A stretch of 64,000 nucleotides of DNA, taken from assembly GCA_000711775.1 (NCBI GenBank), contig ARYC01000183.1, forward strand, positions 1-64,000, written 5' to 3'. Below are positions 60,194-64,000 of this stretch, one piece after another. The position numbers were made by a program, and so were the translations under genes. Under the pieces are notes generated by a model, which saw nothing but the letters and a program-made list of their open reading frames with translations, searched no databases and was not told the origin of the DNA. This DNA is from Oxytricha trifallax (taxonomy: Eukaryota > Ciliophora > Spirotrichea > Sporadotrichida > Oxytrichidae). Every line of letters starts with the position of its first letter. Within the stretch, counting starts at the first letter, position 1.

Positions 60194-61220
60194 ATGAGAA
60201 ATAGAAATTAGCGAAATTTAGGCTCGATTTATGATGAGAAATATTTAGATTTACTGCTTCAGCTTAGGTATGGTACGAGTATTAATATAGATTAAGTCAA
60301 ACCAGTATTGAATTATGCAGCTATTGCAAAGCTCTTACACAAGAGTGCCTCTACTGTTAGTATCACTGCATGTTAGCTGTTTAGCATTTTAATTCTGGTA
60401 CTTGAAAGCATCCTGCTAGAAAATAAAAGTTCTCACAGCACCATATTGACCACCTCTGTGACTCTAAGACTTTAAAGTATTGGGCACACTTTCCTCTAGA
60501 CTAGCGAGCTGTAATGTTCATCGCAAGTTTCCTGATATGCGCATCTCTCCTTAGACTATAGCCAACATTTATAGAAGAAATGGTATTACTTTCAAGACTG
60601 TCAACAGAGTGAAGAGAGTGATTGATTTTACAGTGCCATTTTATAGTAATAATTTAAACTATATATATGATTAAATGCAGAGAGCTATTGACAATAACAT
60701 CAAATTCATACATGCAGATGAAGCTGTGTTTACTTTCAACACTTTTATTAATAAGTCATGGAATAAGAAGTAAGATAATATAGAAGTTTATGACTAAAAA
60801 GTGAAGGTAGTCACCCATGCAATTTTAGCTGGTATAAGTGAAGATTCAGGCTTAGAGAGTTATGTGATTCACCCTCGCTCTATTAAGCGAGAGTAGTATA
60901 TAGAGTTCCTACATAAGCTCAGAGAGAAGTATAGCAACCAAGAGATCATCCTGTTTGCTGATAACCTTTCAGTTCATAAGACTAAGGAGTCTAAGAAAGC
61001 TTATGAAGACCTAAACATAACTCCTGTTTATAACGTTCCTTATAGTCCTTAATTTAATGGAATAGAATTCTAGTGGAGTTAAATCAAGACTCAATACAAG
61101 AAGCTGCTGCTGTATCATCTTATGCATGACTTGCCCATCGATACAGTAGATTAATTCAAAGCAGCTGTAAGAGAGTAAGCGTAGATAAGACAACAGTTTG
61201 TGCGAGAGAAGGAAGAATGA
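60194..61220 (+). CDS. TBE 42-kDa transposase (DDE type), frame-disrupted in the N-terminal half
   Basis: Start MRNRNQRNLGSIYDEKYLDL. The catalytic half from about 60515 is intact and carries the DDE triad of IS630/Tc1-like enzymes: first Asp in FIHADEAVF (about 60720), second Asp in ILFADNLSVHK (about 60960) and Glu in PYSPQFNGIEFQW (about 61065). TGA is at 61218. Between about 60390 and 60510 the frame shifts, so this copy looks damaged unless the sequence has errors. In Oxytricha-type ciliates TBE transposases are reported to act in genome rearrangement; activity of this copy is doubtful. Confidence 0.85.
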
Positions 61221-61418
61221 ATGTTTATAAATAAGTTTTAGATTTAAACGAATAAATATATCCACATATTAAATTGGCCCATAAAGGGGTTTGGCTTCTC
61301 TTTCTTCTCCTCTTCTTAAGGCTTGCTTGGACCCATATTTCTTCTCTTTGTGCCAGCTCCTGCATCTATGTTCATTTCTTCTAGCTTTTAGACATCTTTA
61401 TAAAGTCTCTTGCTCACT

Positions 61419-62048
61419 TCATAAATAGTCTATGACTTTCTCTCTCTGTGAACCTTCGCATGCTCTTTCATTAGGAATATACCAGTTCGAGGTTTCCCTA
61501 CAAAGTTATGAATCAAAGCTTACTAGAGAGGAATGGGTGCTTCTTAAGCTCAGCGAGCCAGGTCCGCTTATTAGTATGCCTTGCTTCTTTTAATCTTCAG
61601 GAGAAATAGAGTAGCGTTTTTTGTGAGCTTCAATGATCTCTCTGAGATAACTCTCTCTTAAAGTGCCAAGAACTCCAAAGAAGAAGCTCCTTTCTGGAAG
61701 CTTGTTAGAGAGTTGTTTCTTGGTAGGAAGAAAAACTACCAACTCTTCATCTTTCATCGCAACCTCGTAGAGATTAGTAACTGAAATCTCTGGGTAGTTT
61801 GGTATATCTATCAACTTAATTTCACTGTTTTTGAAGGCTTTCTTCTCATCGCAGAGTATAGCTTTTAAGAATGAAATTTTGGTACATTCCATCGTTGGAA
61901 GGAATAAACCCACTATAATATATGATTAAGTATATGTCACATGCTTACCATGCTAAGTGAGGTATCGATAGAGATCTTCCTTGCTCCTAAATCTTGAGAT
62001 CATTTCTTAAGCTTCAACCCTCTTCATAGCAGTACTTATAGATTCCAT
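61419..62048 (-). CDS. TBE 22-kDa-type ORF, function unknown
   Basis: Opposite in direction to the transposase, as in known TBEs. ATG 62048-62046 (MESISTAMKRVEAQEMISRF) and open to TGA 61419, about 209 codons, close to the expected 22-kDa size. Segments include SKEDLYRYLTQHGKHVTY, FKNSEIKLIDIPNYPEISV and RSFFFGVLGTLRESYLRE. No domain is recognised. The C-terminal third is less regular. Confidence 0.75.
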
Positions 62049-62612
62049 ACTTGTTCCTTCTCTTATTATTGAATTTCAAATTTCAATATATAGAGTTCTG
62101 GATCCTACTGTAAAAATCTTAGTATTAAATATGGGCATCTTATAGGAGGTCAACCTGGTAAGGATACGTGGAGAAAGCTGGCAGAAGCTGTAACAAACTT
62201 CAGAGATGGAGCTCCATTTTTATCAATTTAGTTCCATTAAATTAGTACTAAATTTGTTTAAATTTAATGAGTACCGGCACTAAATTCGTTTAAATTTAAT
62301 TGGTACAAATTTAATAGTACCAAAACTTAATTAGTACCAAGTTTTAAACTATAAGGTTTTAATGGAAAAGTTCCAAAATGGTTCAAAACCTAATTGGTAC
62401 CAGTACTAACCTGAATTTATTCTCAGTTGGTACAAAAATTAAAAATATTAAGCATAAAATTAGAAAATGTATAGTTATAAACTAAGTATAAATATGATGT
62501 CTAACACCTAAGAATCAACCATTGTTGTTGCAGTGCCAGCTCCTATACAAAGTTAGTATAGCCCAGTGAGGTTTTTACTTATTAATAATAGAAATTTAAA
62601 TTGAATTTAAAC

Positions 62613-64000
62613 ATGGCGGCTAACTTAAATCGTAAGCCAGTTTCTCTTGGAACAGGTTAATCATTGCTCAACTTTGGCTCCTCCAAGAAACCAGAAGTAA
62701 TTTATATTGAAAAGGAGGTAGAGCTAAGAGCTCTAGAGTTTGACTCTGAGGTCTTTAAAATTTAAGTTTAATACAAGAAGTAGAGTGCTGAGATGGGAGT
62801 TTAAACATAAGTTGAATTGGTTGAGGAAGATAAGGAACAGCAACCAATAGAAAAAATTAAAACATTTATGTGAAGACTGCTTAAATTTTTTCTCAACTGA
62901 GTCTAGCTTGAAGAGACATATCAAAGAGGTACACTCTGGTAGAGCTAAGATCTACTTCAAGCATGATAAAGTAGATGGTAGATACTAATGCACTACCTGC
63001 ATGAAGTCTTATACGCACTAAGCTAAAGTAAAGAGACATATGCAAAAGCATAATCTAAGCGAATTCCTGATTAAAGATGAGGAAACTTAAAAGCTTGTAC
63101 CTGCTAAAAGAAAAAATAACTCTCTTTATTCACAAATAGAGCAGTATGAGAGACTTAAGAGATAGAAGCGGTTTGAGTCAATGAACCAACCAGCAAATGG
63201 TATGTATATTGCATGCTTATAAGAGAGAGCAATGTATATACCTGCATTAAATGCAGTCGACATAAGCAGCTGTATTGAAAACTATTTGAATATTGACGTA
63301 CCTAACAAGGTAAAACTTATAGTTGTTGATGAATTCGCATAAAAGGTATATCCATTCAAGTATCTCATTAAGAAGAGCAATATTAAAATGAGTTTGCAAA
63401 TGAATACATAGTACTGAGAGAGGCTTTGAAAAAGATAATGCAAGAACTTAGCTAAGCTTGACGGAGTTATACTTGGTCATGGTTTTATTGCTTTGAGACT
63501 AAAGAAGTTTGAAATGACTCCTAAGAGAGTATCTCTACCATAATAGATATCCTGATGATTTGAATGAGATACTTACAAATATGACTAAGGGTGTAAAAGA
63601 GCTCCATGATCTAAGGTATGTTCATAGAGATTTGAAGCCAGAAAATGTAATGCTAAATCTCTGCCCTTTAGAAGTAGTAGTCATAGATTTCAACAGAGCA
63701 ATAAGACAAGAGATAGTGACTTTAGCTAAGGTTTTAGGCACTCCAGGATACTTTCCAATAAGGGAGAATTGGACAATGGCTCTGTATAATGGGATGTTTT
63801 GGCGGTAGCAGCAATTATCTTAGAGTGCGATATGGAAAGTATGTCATACTTTGGAACAAAACATGAGAAATAATCAATAATTTTGGCTGCTAAACATATT
63901 AAGCAATATGAAATATGCAATGAAATTAAGAAGATAGTTGAGATGGTCATCGTAAAAGCTCCAGCATATCCACGATAATCATTGGATTATATACTAGAAC
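62613..64000 (+). pseudogene. TBE 57-kDa-type ORF, second copy, cut by window end
   Basis: Parallel to 288-1732. Start MAANLNRKPVSLGTGQSLL, zinc fingers (LCEDCLNFFSTESSLKRHI, and YTHQAKVKRHMQKH near 63010), then MTKGVKELHDLRYVHRDLK and VVIDFNRA of the kinase-like part. It stays in frame at the N-terminus where the left copy does not, but shifts frame around 62870 and again near 63380 and 63790. Both copies thus appear independently decayed. The remainder lies outside the window. Confidence 0.8.

Larger units (their letters stand above)
60092..64000 (+). mobile_element. TBE transposon, 5' part (runs off the right edge)
   Basis: Begins with CAAAACCCCAAAACCCC after the target ATT at 60089-60091. 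Order: inverted repeat (60092-60176), transposase ORF (+), 22-kDa ORF (-), GTACC-rich spacer and 57-kDa ORF (+), which is the known TBE layout. By comparison with the left element the end should fall about 200 bp beyond the window, giving about 4.1 kb in total. Same orientation as the element at 1-1871. Confidence 0.95.

Overview
The window reads as germline (micronuclear) DNA of a hypotrich ciliate close to Oxytricha, Stylonychia or Tetmemena. Three things in the sequence show this. (1) Long conserved reading frames use TAA and TAG as glutamine and stop only at TGA. (2) Both edges carry TBE-type transposons (telomere-bearing elements), with 85-bp inverted ends that begin C4A4C4A4 and an ATT target duplication. 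(3) Conserved genes are interrupted by short AT-rich internal eliminated sequences (IESs) flanked by direct repeats (pointers). Removing the IES plus one pointer copy restores the known protein, for example the AP-1 mu C-terminus, eS25 and the auxilin J domain. Introns are mostly 23-150 nt, GT..AG.

Layout. 1-1871: 3' end of one TBE (57-kDa zinc-finger/kinase ORF and terminal repeat). 1872-2739 (-): RRM/RS-type splicing protein running into the TBE. 3653-6131 (+): bZIP protein with a ubiquitin-like tail. 6646-7989 (+): AP-1 mu adaptin. 8046-9849 (-): RS-rich protein. 10209-10865 (+): ribosomal protein eS25. 11261-11665: MITE. 11828-14241 (-): auxilin-like J protein whose IES holds a 417-bp palindrome. 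14431-19067 (+): TTLL glycylase/ligase. 19189-20047 (+): membrane protein. 20222-21647 (+): membrane-anchored 2-oxoacid-dehydrogenase acyltransferase-like protein. 21912-22891 (+): small secreted or anchored protein. 23111-24789 (+): ESCRT-I TSG101/Vps23-like protein. 25234-34604: three 3-hydroxyisobutyryl-CoA-hydrolase paralogues, with a coiled-coil gene, a 554-bp palindrome and a small membrane-protein gene between them. 34824-39942 (-): CHAT-protease/NB-ARC ATPase. 40241-42971 (+): cyclic-nucleotide-binding-like protein. 43141-43924 (-) and 48472-49349 (+): the two inverted halves of one phosphatidylserine synthase gene, separated by a WD40 gene (44005-48203, +). 49415-52088 (+): RanBPM-like protein. 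52319-52919 (+): NTF2. 53940-56128 (+): Aurora-like kinase. 56230-60039 (-): large unknown protein with a MITE acting as an IES. 60092-64000: 5' part of a second TBE in the same orientation as the first.

The genes are ordinary eukaryotic housekeeping and membrane-traffic functions (AP-1, auxilin, TSG101, NTF2, phosphatidylserine synthase). They are not an operon, and in the somatic nucleus most would sit on separate small chromosomes. The two most interesting items are the phosphatidylserine synthase locus, which needs an inversion through a 14-bp pointer lying inside an intron, and the NLR-like CHAT/NB-ARC protein. Several very short (7-17 bp) frame-restoring direct-repeat intervals look like minimal IESs but could also be assembly indels.
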